This document shows positions 16,634 to 23,655 of a stretch of DNA of 64,000 nucleotides, piece after piece (position 1 is the stretch's first letter; each line of letters opens with the position of its first letter). The position numbers were made by a program, and so were the translations under genes. The stretch lies in NCBI GenBank assembly GCA_948806215.1, contig CAQIDI010000002.1, forward strand, positions 62,001 through 126,000. The letters run 5' to 3'. This DNA comes from an uncultured Eubacteriales bacterium. GTDB lineage: Bacteria; Bacillota; Clostridia; Christensenellales; UBA1242. Below the pieces are notes generated by a model. That model worked only from the letters and a program-made list of their open reading frames with translations. It was not told where the DNA came from and searched no databases.

Positions 16634-16989
16634 CAGCTTTAGACTTAAATAAACAAATAAAAAATGAGCTTAAGGGGCGAACTGTAGATAAGTTTGAATT
16701 GCTTCAGTATGAAATTATTGCTAAAGAAAACAAACTCGATTCTGAATGTATTTTAAAAGCTGTGCAGTTCGCCAAGCTAATAAAGGGTTCTTCTGTATCT
16801 AAAGGTTATATTATAGCCATAATTAAAGACTGGGCTGAACGTGGACTTAATACTACAGCAAAGATTAACGCTATGTTAATGCAGAAGAATTATCACAAAA
16901 TAAATAATGCAAAATATGTAAAAGCAAGAACCTACTCTAAAGCACAAATTAATGCACTTTTCGATAATATAGCAAGTGTGGAATTATAA
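16630..16989 (+). CDS. DnaD/DnaB_2-domain replication protein
   Basis: 119 residues. The middle matches the C-terminal DnaD/DnaB_2 module: helix ECILKAVQFAKLI, then SKGYIIAIIKDWAERGLNTT, which fits the family signature Y-I-x-x-I-L-x-x-W-x-x-x-G-I-x-T. These proteins help load the replicative helicase and are common in Bacillota phages and plasmids. No N-terminal winged helix is present here; the next gene may provide it. The 4-bp overlap with the HTH gene indicates coupling. Confidence 0.65.
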   Translation: MTALDLNKQIKNELKGRTVDKFELLQYEIIAKENKLDSECILKAVQFAKLIKGSSVSKGYIIAIIKDWAERGLNTTAKINAMLMQKNYHKINNAKYVKARTYSKAQINALFDNIASVEL

Positions 16990-17006
16990 CCTTATAACTT
17001 TTGTTG

Positions 17007-17021
17007 TTTTTAACATAAGTT
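17007..17021 (+). repeat. Iteron copy upstream of the Rep-like gene
   Basis: TTTTTAACATAAGTT, identical to the copy at 17569-17583. It lies 28 bp before the Rep-like start, where it could mediate autoregulation. Confidence 0.6.
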
Positions 17022-17048
17022 ATAATTAACACAAGGAGTAAAACACTA

Positions 17049-17420
17049 ATGAATAAAAACAATAACTATATAATGCCATTTATACAAGGATTTAGCCAAT
17101 TAAAGTTAATCGAAAATAATATCAGTGTAAATCAAGCTCTTGTTTTACGTGCGATTTTTATTCTTATAAATAATAATACAACTAAAACCGGTGAAGAAAT
17201 CCATAAAACCTTAACTGTAGATGATAAGGTTTATTATGATATTAACCAATGGGAAATAATGGATGCTTTGCCTATTGTTGGATATAATAAAAATAAAAGG
17301 AATCTATATCGAGATTTAAAGCCACTTATTGAAAAAGGATTTATAGTAAAATATCCAATAAAAACAAAATTTTTAATTCGATTAGAAGTTGATAATTTAT
17401 ATAAAGATGCTAGTTATTAG
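17049..17420 (+). CDS. Winged-helix Rep-like replication initiator candidate
   Basis: 123 residues. Opens with helices (FIQGFSQLKLIENNISVNQALVLRAIFILI) and ends with RNLYRDLKPLIEKGFIVKYP, the recognition helix and wing of a winged-helix fold as found at the N-terminus of plasmid and phage replisome organisers. It lies between iteron copies (17007-17021 and 17467-17583), as plasmid rep genes often do. RBS AAGGAG. Being short, it probably acts with the DnaD-like protein encoded just upstream. A transcriptional regulator of the same fold is an alternative. Confidence 0.55.
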   Translation: MNKNNNYIMPFIQGFSQLKLIENNISVNQALVLRAIFILINNNTTKTGEEIHKTLTVDDKVYYDINQWEIMDALPIVGYNKNKRNLYRDLKPLIEKGFIVKYPIKTKFLIRLEVDNLYKDASY

Positions 17421-17430
17421 CATCTTTTTT
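17403..17430 (+). terminator. Terminator overlapping the Rep-like stop
   Basis: AAAGATGCTA (17403-17412) pairs with TAGCATCTTT (17418-17427), 5-nt loop, followed by T. Confidence 0.8.
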
Positions 17431-17466
17431 TATGCTTATTTAAAAACTTCTAATAAACTTAAGTTG

Positions 17467-17583
17467 TTTTTAACTTAAGCTATTTTTAACACAAGTTTAA
17501 TTTTTTAACAAAACTTATGTAATAAATAACATAAAACTTATGTTAATTTTTAATATAAACTTATGTCATTTTTAACATAAGTT
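17467..17583. repeat. Iteron cluster, putative replication origin
   Basis: At least six copies of a 9-15 bp motif around TTTTTAACATAAGTT in both orientations: 17467-17481, 17483-17497, 17512-17520 (inverted), 17535-17546 (inverted), 17558-17568 (inverted) and 17569-17583. The last two form a head-to-head pair. A further A/T-rich stretch (17584-17645) could be a melting region. Close to the Rep-like and DnaD-like genes, this looks like an origin. Confidence 0.65.
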
Positions 17584-17645
17584 GTTATATTAATTTTTCT
17601 TTATAATTATATATATTATACAAAAATATAAAAAGTATAATAATA

Positions 17646-17663
17646 ACGCGCGCGAGCGCGCGT
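17646..17663. other. GC-only hairpin in an A/T-rich non-coding stretch
   Basis: ACGCGCGCGAGCGCGCGT folds into an 8-bp stem (7 bp if the loop is taken as 4 nt). Apart from its terminal A/T it is entirely G+C, within about 100 bp of nearly pure A/T sequence. It could serve as a single-strand origin, a packaging signal or a barrier. The rest of 17664-17862 shows no convincing gene. Confidence 0.55.
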
Positions 17664-17862
17664 ATAATGTGTCGCCTACGGCTCCAAAATTTAAAATATT
17701 TCATTATGACAGCCTTAAACTTGCCACCGGCAACTTTTTGCCTGGATTTAATAATTTAATCAAATTAATAATCAATTCGCACTCGCCTCATATAAAAAAT
17801 AATTCTTTTAACTGCACTTTAATTTGTTTTCCAGTAAAATGTAAGTATAACAAAGTAAAAAA

Positions 17863-17884
17863 TATACCAGCCTAAGCTGGTATA
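17863..17884 (+). terminator. Hairpin near the right end of the element
   Basis: TATACCAGC (17863-17871) pairs with GCTGGTATA (17876-17884), loop CTAA. Only a weak T tract follows, so it could be a terminator or an RNA 3' end. Confidence 0.5.
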
Positions 17885-17906
17885 AAAGCAGTAAAATTTT
17901 GTTAAA

Positions 17907-17961
17907 TGAGTATCTATATTGAGTATCAATTTTTTTTATGGCTTTTTTAAGCCATTTTTTG
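17907..17961. repeat. Right-end integrase arm-type repeats
   Basis: ATGAGTATC (17907-17915) and TTGAGTATC (17919-17927) repeat with the same 12-bp step as the left pair at 7775-7795. TTAAGCCATTTTTTG at 17947-17961 equals 7675-7689. All lie within 80 bp of attR. Confidence 0.55.
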
Positions 17962-17983
17962 GAGGTTAAAATGTTTGTTACTC

Positions 17984-18006
17984 TTCGACTCCCTTTGGGT
18001 GCACCA
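17984..18006 (+). other. attR core, 23 bp
   Basis: Exact copy of 7639-7661 (T-loop to CCA end of tRNA-Arg), with no tRNA body in front of it. It marks the right end of the element. Confidence 0.9.
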
Positions 18007-18092
18007 TTAATTTACATTTTTTTTATATTAGCCAATTTGTGTGCACCCACGGGAGCCAACGCTTACGCTTTGCGACGCTAGTTTAAAGTTTC

Positions 18093-18117
18093 AAACAACC
18101 CACTGGGGTTGTTTTAA
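18093..18117 (+). terminator. Terminator after attR
   Basis: AAACAACCC (18093-18101) pairs with GGGTTGTTT (18106-18114), T tract follows. It may originally have ended the tRNA-Arg transcript before insertion. Confidence 0.65.
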
Positions 18118-18149
18118 TTTAACTTTTCACCCCTTTGGATGACAATCTT

Positions 18150-18197
18150 AAGTTTCAAAAATATTTCATATAGAAAATTATTTTTGAAACTTTTTAT
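18150..18197 (+). promoter_or_regulatory. 14-bp inverted repeat in the leader of the HAD gene
   Basis: AAGTTTCAAAAATA (18150-18163) and its exact complement (18179-18192) are followed by TTTTATTTT, then the AAGGAG of the HAD gene at 18201. It is a terminator-like hairpin directly in front of the gene, so it could be an attenuator or the end of an upstream transcript. Confidence 0.5.
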
Positions 18198-18213
18198 TTT
18201 AAGGAGAAAAACA

Positions 18214-19074
18214 ATGAGCAACTATAAAATAATTTTTATTGATATTGATGGAACGCTAGTTGATAACAAAAAACAAGTTTCAAACGAAACAAAGCTTTGC
18301 TTGCAAAAACTAGTTGAAAAAGGAATTAAAATTGTTTTAACTTCGGGCAGACCTTATAAAAGCATTGTTGAATATGCAAATGAGTGCGGATTGGGCAATA
18401 TTCACATTGGTTCAAATGGTGCTATTGTCGCTAATATTAAAACCGATGAAATTTTATTTAAAAAACAAATGAAGGTTAAAACTGCCCTTGAAATTATTGA
18501 TGCCGCAATAAAAAACAATATTTTTGTTATGGTGACCATTAATGGCAATCAATATATTCAATATAAAAAGTGGGGAATTTCTCCAATGTCTAGAAAAGAC
18601 ATTATTATTAAAAACGATATTAAAAGCTTATTAAATAACAAAAATACAAATGTTATTAAATTAGTGTTGCTTCATAGCAACAATCAAACTCTAGAAGATT
18701 TTAAAAAGAATTTAAATAAATATAACGGCATTTCGATAGTTCCAGTTGAAGTTATGACAATTCCTGACCACATTAGAAACGAAGATGGTGTTTGCAATAA
18801 CCCTTATAACCTAGATATTATGGCATCTAATATTTCAAAATCCTCGGGTATTAATTGTGTTTTAAATTATTTTTGCATTAATAAAGAACAATCAATTGGC
18901 ATTGGAGATGGTTTAAACGACCTAGATTTGTTTAGTGCAGTTGGTTTAAAAATTGCAATGAAAAATGCAAATCCTAAATTAAAAGAAAATGCAGATATTA
19001 TTTCTGAATTTGATAATAACAATTCTGGCGTTGCAAAAGTTTTAAATAAAATATTTAAAGAAGAATTAATTTAA
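18214..19074 (+). CDS. Cof-type HAD-IIB hydrolase
   Basis: 286 residues from the ATG at 18214 (AAGGAG at 18201-18206). An in-frame ATG at 18139 would translate through a hairpin and is rejected. Motif I FIDIDGTLVDN supplies the nucleophilic Asp (DxD). LTSGRP is motif II, and GDGLNDLDLF near the C-terminus is motif IV. The C2 cap lies between. Substrates of this family are sugar phosphates, nucleotides or flavin phosphates; the specific one is not evident. The stop overlaps the next start (TAATG). Confidence 0.88.
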   Translation: MSNYKIIFIDIDGTLVDNKKQVSNETKLCLQKLVEKGIKIVLTSGRPYKSIVEYANECGLGNIHIGSNGAIVANIKTDEILFKKQMKVKTALEIIDAAIKNNIFVMVTINGNQYIQYKKWGISPMSRKDIIIKNDIKSLLNNKNTNVIKLVLLHSNNQTLEDFKKNLNKYNGISIVPVEVMTIPDHIRNEDGVCNNPYNLDIMASNISKSSGINCVLNYFCINKEQSIGIGDGLNDLDLFSAVGLKIAMKNANPKLKENADIISEFDNNNSGVAKVLNKIFKEELI

Positions 19075-19697
19075 TGGGTAAGCATATGGCTAAAATAAAG
19101 TTTGTTGGAATAATTAAAACCGATATAAAAAACTATCAGCAAGGTTTGCTTCCAAATAACGCAATAAAATTAAAAATGCCAACTTCAACAAATAAACTGC
19201 TTATTAATGCTCTGCCCTTTGCAATACCTTCGTTTATAGTAATATTTTTATCAATATTTTTAAAAACCTACTTCTTTAATGAATTTGTTATTAATCCAGT
19301 TTATTTTTTAATTGGTTTTGCTGTTGGATTTTTATTATTGCCTGCTCACGAATTGCTACACGCAATAGTTTATCCTAATAATGCTAATGTTAGCATTGGT
19401 TTTATTTTAAAATCGTTTGCAGCAGTTGCACTTGTTAGCTTTCCTTTAAAAAAATTTCGTTTTATAATTATGAGCTTATTGCCATTAGTTTTAGGAATTG
19501 TTCCCATTGTTATGTTTATATGTTTTCCTGCAGAATGGATAATAGCAAATAGCATTATTTGTGGAATTTCTGTAATGGGGTTAATTAGCCCATATCCGGA
19601 TTTATATAATGTGTTTCAAGTTTTAAAACAAGCTCCAAAAAATTCCTATTTGCAATTTCATAACGATGATTTATATTATTTTATAAAAGAACAATAA
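19074..19697 (+). CDS. DUF3267 putative membrane zinc metalloprotease
   Basis: 207 residues, starting at the ATG that overlaps the preceding stop (an ATG at 19086 is also possible). Membrane segments lie at about 44-62, 75-96, 112-125, 135-160 and 165-178. The motif LLLPAHELLHAIVYPNN contains HELLH, the HExxH zinc site expected in DUF3267 proteins, embedded in a membrane helix. It may cleave a membrane substrate; none is known. Coupled to the HAD gene. Confidence 0.8.
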   Translation: MGKHMAKIKFVGIIKTDIKNYQQGLLPNNAIKLKMPTSTNKLLINALPFAIPSFIVIFLSIFLKTYFFNEFVINPVYFLIGFAVGFLLLPAHELLHAIVYPNNANVSIGFILKSFAAVALVSFPLKKFRFIIMSLLPLVLGIVPIVMFICFPAEWIIANSIICGISVMGLISPYPDLYNVFQVLKQAPKNSYLQFHNDDLYYFIKEQ

Positions 19698-19728
19698 AAA
19701 AGTTGGTTTTGCCAACTTTTATTTTTTT
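19698..19728 (+). terminator. Bidirectional terminator between convergent genes
   Basis: AAAAGTTGG (19698-19706) pairs with CCAACTTTT (19712-19720). A and T tracts on both sides serve the DUF3267 gene (+) and the NUDIX gene (-). Confidence 0.75.
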
Positions 19729-20231
19729 TAAACATATTCTTCTTTTTTGTTTGTAACTTTTAAAGCAAGTTGCTTTTTTGCAATTTTAAAAGCTTTATTT
19801 AAAATTGCTTTACCAATGCCTCCCCAATTTAATAACTTAATTGCTTTTTTATAATTGGTTAACAATCTTAAATAGGTTTCGCCGCCATCTGGGTCTGGCT
19901 TAGACTCTCCAACATTATTTATTATTGCAACCATTCTAACCTGAGCATATGGCTGTTTGCCATTTTGCTCGTCTACTAACTGATAGCCCAACATTATAGG
20001 GTTACCAATTGTAGAACTTACTTCTTCGCCAACTTCACGCCTTAGCGTATCCACCATATTTTTATCGTAAGCCTCAGGTGTTCCACCAATTAATGAATAT
20101 TCTAAACCATTGTTTTTTTGTTCTATTTTTAACATTACTCTGCCATCGGTTGTAAATAGCACACCATAAACTTGTTTAACTTGCAAATCGTTAGGAACAT
20201 TACTTGCATTAATCCATTTTAATTTAATCAT
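19728..20231 (-). CDS. NUDIX hydrolase
   Basis: 167 residues. NUDIX box with metal-binding pattern visible as GGTPEAYDKNMVDTLRREVG followed by EE (G-x5-E-x7-R-E-x-x-E-E). Acts on a nucleoside diphosphate linked to another moiety; the substrate is not predictable. Upstream AGGAGAA precedes the ATG at 20231. Confidence 0.85.
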   Translation of the reverse strand: MIKLKWINASNVPNDLQVKQVYGVLFTTDGRVMLKIEQKNNGLEYSLIGGTPEAYDKNMVDTLRREVGEEVSSTIGNPIMLGYQLVDEQNGKQPYAQVRMVAIINNVGESKPDPDGGETYLRLLTNYKKAIKLLNWGGIGKAILNKAFKIAKKQLALKVTNKKEEYV

Positions 20232-20343
20232 AATTTTCTCCTAAAAACATTTTATCATAATTATTAAGCCAAACAACATATTTAATTAATTAAAAATGTT
20301 TTTTATGATATATTAACTATATAATATTATTAAGGATAAAGCT

Positions 20344-21186
20344 ATGGAAACAAAAATTTCTTATGTAAAAACCAATAGTTTATTAACAAAATCAAATTTA
20401 CCAGCTAGCGATTATGTTATTAACCCTTATGTTGGATGTTTGCACGGTTGCAAATATTGCTATGCTTGTTTTATGAAACGCTTTACTAACCACCACGAAG
20501 AATGGGGAAAATTTATTGATGTTAAAAAATGTTCAAAGCCAATAGATTTAATTAAGCTGGAAGGAAAATCTGTGTTTATTTCTTCGGTTACCGATTGTTA
20601 TAATCCTATTGAAGAAACAGAAGAATTAACGCAAAAAATTTTAAAACAATTAATTAATGCTAATTGTGAAATAACCATAACCACCAAGTCTAGTTTAGTG
20701 TTAAGAGATATCGAAATTATAAAACAACTAAAAAATGCTATGGTTGCAATTTCGATTAACACATTAGATGAAAATTTTAAAAACGATATGGATAACGCTA
20801 GTAGTATTGCCGATAGAATTAACACTTTAAAAGTGTTGCACGATAACGGCATAAAAACAATTTTGTTTATGTCGCCAATATTTCCAGAAATAACTAGCTT
20901 TACTCAAATTATAGAAGCCACTAAAAAGTTTGTTGATGTTTATTGGTTTGAAAACCTTAATTTGCGTGGAAGCTATAGGGCAACAATTCTTAATTACATA
21001 AAAAAACACTACCCTAACCTAATAACACTTTATAACGATATTTATGTTAAAAACGATAAAAGTTATTGGAAAGAACTTGCGATAAAAATTGATGATTATT
21101 GCTTTAATAACAAAATAAAATTTAAAAACTATTTTTATCACGAACAAATTAGAAAAAATACAAAAAATAAATTAACTAAAAGTTAG
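20344..21186 (+). CDS. Radical SAM protein, SPL/Rv2578c-like
   Basis: 280 residues. The [4Fe-4S]-SAM site is C-x3-C-x2-C in NPYVGCLHGCKYCYACF, in the context NPYxGCxHGCxYCYA of the spore-photoproduct-lyase-like radical SAM subgroup. The TIM-barrel core continues with VFISSVTDCYNPIE and ITTKSSLVLRD. It is shorter than SplB (about 340), so DNA repair should not be assumed. RBS AAGGAT. Possibly co-transcribed with the P-loop gene 57 bp downstream. Confidence 0.85.
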   Translation: METKISYVKTNSLLTKSNLPASDYVINPYVGCLHGCKYCYACFMKRFTNHHEEWGKFIDVKKCSKPIDLIKLEGKSVFISSVTDCYNPIEETEELTQKILKQLINANCEITITTKSSLVLRDIEIIKQLKNAMVAISINTLDENFKNDMDNASSIADRINTLKVLHDNGIKTILFMSPIFPEITSFTQIIEATKKFVDVYWFENLNLRGSYRATILNYIKKHYPNLITLYNDIYVKNDKSYWKELAIKIDDYCFNNKIKFKNYFYHEQIRKNTKNKLTKS

Positions 21187-21243
21187 AACTTTTATCTTAA
21201 TTCAAAAGTAATAAAAACTATTAAATTTAAGTGGAAAAAAATT

Positions 21244-21777
21244 ATGGAATATAACAATGTTAAGTTTGATGCAATTATTGCAACCCCCGGTTGTGGAAAA
21301 ACCTATTTATGCAATAAATATCCTAACAAGTTTGTAGATGCAGACGAAATTAGAATGAATATTAAATACGAAATTCCTAAGAGCTTAACTAGAACCGAGA
21401 TTGAAAATATTCGAGGAAACATAACCTACAATAAGCGTGAACTTAGTAAACCTTTGTGGGAAGTTGTGTATGATGTAATTGAGAAAGAGATTAAAAAAGG
21501 AAAAATAATAATAGCTTCTCCACACCCTGAATTTTACAAATTTTTTTTAGATAGAAAAATTCCTTTTTGTTTGGTATATGCAGATAAGTGTATGAAAGAT
21601 GAGTTAACTAGAAGGTATAGGATGCGAGGAAATAATGAAAAACTTGTAACCGAGTTTGCAAAACTATTCGAAGAACACTACGAGGATAACAAAAACGACA
21701 CTCGTCCCAATGTTAAATATGCGTTTACAAAAGATGAATATCTTGAAGACATATTAAACAAGTTTAATGTAAATTAA
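21244..21777 (+). CDS. P-loop kinase-like protein
   Basis: 177 residues. Walker A ATPGCGKTYL at 13-22, then FVDADEIRMN with an acidic substrate or Mg site as in small nucleotide and polynucleotide kinases. RRYRMRG (about 122-128) looks like a lid with arginines. The likely reaction is phosphotransfer to a nucleotide or other small molecule; the family is unassigned by eye. Followed by a strong terminator. Confidence 0.7.
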   Translation: MEYNNVKFDAIIATPGCGKTYLCNKYPNKFVDADEIRMNIKYEIPKSLTRTEIENIRGNITYNKRELSKPLWEVVYDVIEKEIKKGKIIIASPHPEFYKFFLDRKIPFCLVYADKCMKDELTRRYRMRGNNEKLVTEFAKLFEEHYEDNKNDTRPNVKYAFTKDEYLEDILNKFNVN

Positions 21778-21814
21778 AAAAACTTAAACCCGCATTGTGG
21801 TTTAAGTTTTTTTT
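21777..21814 (+). terminator. Bidirectional terminator
   Basis: AACTTAAACC (21781-21790) pairs with GGTTTAAGTT (21799-21808), with long A and T tracts on the two sides. Lies between convergent genes. Confidence 0.8.
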
Positions 21815-21838
21815 TAAATTAATAGTTTGTAACCAATA

Positions 21839-22513
21839 TTATTCTTTGTTTTCAATTTTGTTTTTATTTTTTGTTACTAGCTTTTTTAATCTTATAGCGG
21901 CTCTGGTTATTGATTTTATGTTAACCAAAATTGCAATACATAAAACCACAAATTGATATGCTGCACCTAAAATAAAAATTAGTTCAATATTTGGAACATT
22001 TAAAAGTGATAAATAAACACTTAAAAATATTAACCAACCAAATAGTGATATGCTAATTATTTCGGCAAATTTATAAATTACTCTAATATATATTATTACC
22101 GATAAACAGCAAAGTGGAGAAAAATATAAATATATTAACCACTTATTAAAGCCAACAACATTAACAGTTCCTAAAATATAAATAATTAAACTAGCCACCG
22201 CAAACATTATGGCGTTGGCTAAAATTAACATAAACAAATTAAATATTGTTTTGTGTCGCTTATCTAATTTTGCTTTTGTTTCTACTATTAAATTTCCCTC
22301 TGCTGTATCTTCGCAAAGCAAAGCATCAATAGTTATGCCATATAAATCTGCAATTTGTTTAAGCGTAAAAATATTTGGGGTGGTTTCGCCATTTTCCCAT
22401 TTGCTTATGTTTTTATTGCTATAATTAAGTTTTTTTGCTAACTCTAGTTGGCTAAGCCCTGCTTTTTTGCGATAGCCTGTTAAGTTAGCAGCAATAATAT
22501 CTTTTTGTTCCAT
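21839..22513 (-). CDS. XRE-family HTH protein with membrane domain
   Basis: 224 residues. N-terminal HTH (about 10-62: LTGYRKKAGLSQLELAKKLN...NISKWENGETTPN), a linker, then four hydrophobic segments (about 92-112, 124-142, 155-172, 180-200). This is a membrane-tethered regulator, common in Bacillota, that may sense envelope or solute signals. The region upstream holds paired direct repeats and palindromes (22535-22602) likely bound by it. Confidence 0.85.
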   Translation of the reverse strand: MEQKDIIAANLTGYRKKAGLSQLELAKKLNYSNKNISKWENGETTPNIFTLKQIADLYGITIDALLCEDTAEGNLIVETKAKLDKRHKTIFNLFMLILANAIMFAVASLIIYILGTVNVVGFNKWLIYLYFSPLCCLSVIIYIRVIYKFAEIISISLFGWLIFLSVYLSLLNVPNIELIFILGAAYQFVVLCIAILVNIKSITRAAIRLKKLVTKNKNKIENKE

Positions 22514-22534
22514 ACATTAATTATTATAGCATAA

Positions 22535-22602
22535 TTTTACCGCTAATAAAACATAATTACGGCTAAATTTTGTTATTTCGCTTTAAAAGCGAATCGGTAA
22601 AA
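22535..22602. promoter_or_regulatory. Repeats and dyads upstream of the membrane XRE gene
   Basis: TTACCGCTAA (22537-22546) and TTACGGCTAA (22557-22566) are direct repeats 20 bp apart, two helical turns. TTCGCTTT-A-AAAGCGAA (22577-22593) is a 17-bp dyad. The block is bracketed by TTTTACCG (22535-22542) and CGGTAAAA (22595-22602). Likely autoregulatory operators for the divergent region between the XRE and DegV genes. Confidence 0.55.
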
Positions 22603-22705
22603 TTAAATGTGGAATTTTTATTTTAAGTTCTCTTGTAAAATAGCAAAAAGAACAATAAACTAAAAGTGTTAAATTTTAAAAAACTATAATTTAAAAGGTG
22701 AAAAA

Positions 22706-23569
22706 ATGAATAAAGTAAAGATTATTGCAGATAGTTGCTCAAGCCTAACACCTAGTGAATTAAAAATGCTGGATGTTGATTTTGTTCAAATGTCGTTTGT
22801 AGTTAATGGCGAAGCATATAATGCTTTTGATAATGATTTTGATAATTCACAAGAATTTTATAAAATGTTAGAAAAAACCGAAAAATGTTCGACTAGTTGT
22901 GTCAACACTCAAACCTATTTAGAAAAATTTAGTGAATATGTTAACAATGGTTATGATGTTGTTTATATTGGTTTATCTGGCGGAATGAGCAGTAGTATTA
23001 ACAATGCAAAACTTGTGGCAGCCGAACTTAACAAACAAAATGGCGAACACGTTTGGGTTGTTGATAGTTTAACCGGAAGTTTTGGAATTGCAATGCTTAT
23101 TAACAAGGCTGTTGAATTAAGGAATAATCAAAAATCCGCTAAACAAATTTTTGAAGAGTTGGAAAAAATAAAATATAAAAAGCTTCCAATTTTTGTTCCG
23201 GGCGATTTACAATTTTTAATGCGTTCAGGCAGAATTAATCGTTTTATTGCTAGTATTGGATCACTTTTAAAAATTTCTCCAATTTTAAGTGCCGACGAAC
23301 AAGGTGTTTTAAAAATGGTGGAAAAATGCTTGGGCTATAAAAAAGCAATTAGGTCGTTGCAAAATATGATTTTATCAAAAGCCGATTTAGATACTGCCGA
23401 AACCATTTATATTGGTCACACCGGAAAAGAAGCCGAAGCTAAAGAGTTTGCCGAATTTTTAAAAGGTGTTACAAAAAACAAAGAAATTAAAATTGGTTAT
23501 ATAGATTACACTATGGGTTGCAGTTGCGGACCTAACACATTAGCTATATTTGTATCTTTAAAAAATTAA
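22706..23569 (+). CDS. DegV-family fatty-acid-binding protein
   Basis: 287 residues. N-terminus VKIIADSCSSLTPSEL is the DegV opening. The Thr/Ser-rich TSCVNTQTYLEKF and YIGLSGGMSSSINNA segments bind the acyl carboxylate, and IFVPGDLQFLMRSGRI is the C-domain signature. DegV/FakB proteins present fatty acids to a kinase (FakA) for phosphorylation; no kinase gene is nearby. RBS AAAGGTG. Own terminator. Confidence 0.9.
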   Translation: MNKVKIIADSCSSLTPSELKMLDVDFVQMSFVVNGEAYNAFDNDFDNSQEFYKMLEKTEKCSTSCVNTQTYLEKFSEYVNNGYDVVYIGLSGGMSSSINNAKLVAAELNKQNGEHVWVVDSLTGSFGIAMLINKAVELRNNQKSAKQIFEELEKIKYKKLPIFVPGDLQFLMRSGRINRFIASIGSLLKISPILSADEQGVLKMVEKCLGYKKAIRSLQNMILSKADLDTAETIYIGHTGKEAEAKEFAEFLKGVTKNKEIKIGYIDYTMGCSCGPNTLAIFVSLKN

Positions 23570-23597
23570 AACAATCGAATATTCGATTGTTTTTTTT
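23568..23597 (+). terminator. Terminator of the DegV gene
   Basis: A 26-bp perfect palindrome (centre ATAT at 23579-23582; arm CAATCGAAT) starting at the stop codon and followed by eight or more T. Confidence 0.85.
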
Positions 23598-23637
23598 ATT
23601 TAAAGTTTTTATTTAATTTTATTAATAACTTTTATTA

Positions 23638-23655
23638 TGTTATACTTTTAATATG
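23638..23655 (+). promoter_or_regulatory. Extended -10 promoter giving a leaderless start
   Basis: TG at 23638-23639, one base, then TATACT (23641-23646): an extended -10. The ATG of the HIT gene begins 7 nt after it, at the expected transcription start, and no Shine-Dalgarno sequence is possible. Confidence 0.5.

Larger units (their letters stand above)
7639..18006. mobile_element. Integrative element at tRNA-Arg, inovirus-like
   Basis: A 23-bp direct repeat marks both ends: 7639-7661 (inside tRNA-Arg) and 17984-18006. The 10.4 kb between holds a tyrosine integrase next to the tRNA, an XRE repressor and a divergent rightward operon. That operon has six short genes, a signal-peptide/C-terminal-anchor protein, a coiled-coil surface protein with InlB-type repeats and a Zot/pI-like ATPase. 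A replication module follows: HTH, DnaD-like, winged-helix Rep-like protein, iterons. No relaxase, T4SS, terminase, portal or tail gene is recognisable. Size and gene order resemble an integrated filamentous phage. A plasmid-phage hybrid or a satellite are alternatives. The element boundaries are firm; the virus class is inferred. Confidence 0.85.

Noticed and set aside
17669..17875. 68-residue frame near the right end of the element
   Set aside because: GTG start without RBS, composition not protein-like, ends in a hairpin; probably non-coding.
7639..18006. Conjugative element (ICE/IME) interpretation
   Set aside because: No relaxase, VirB4/VirD4 or oriT-like feature recognised; not fully excluded because the ATPase family is uncertain.
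18139..18213. Upstream start for the HAD hydrolase
   Set aside because: Would run through a 14-bp inverted repeat; the 18214 ATG has AAGGAG and the family length.
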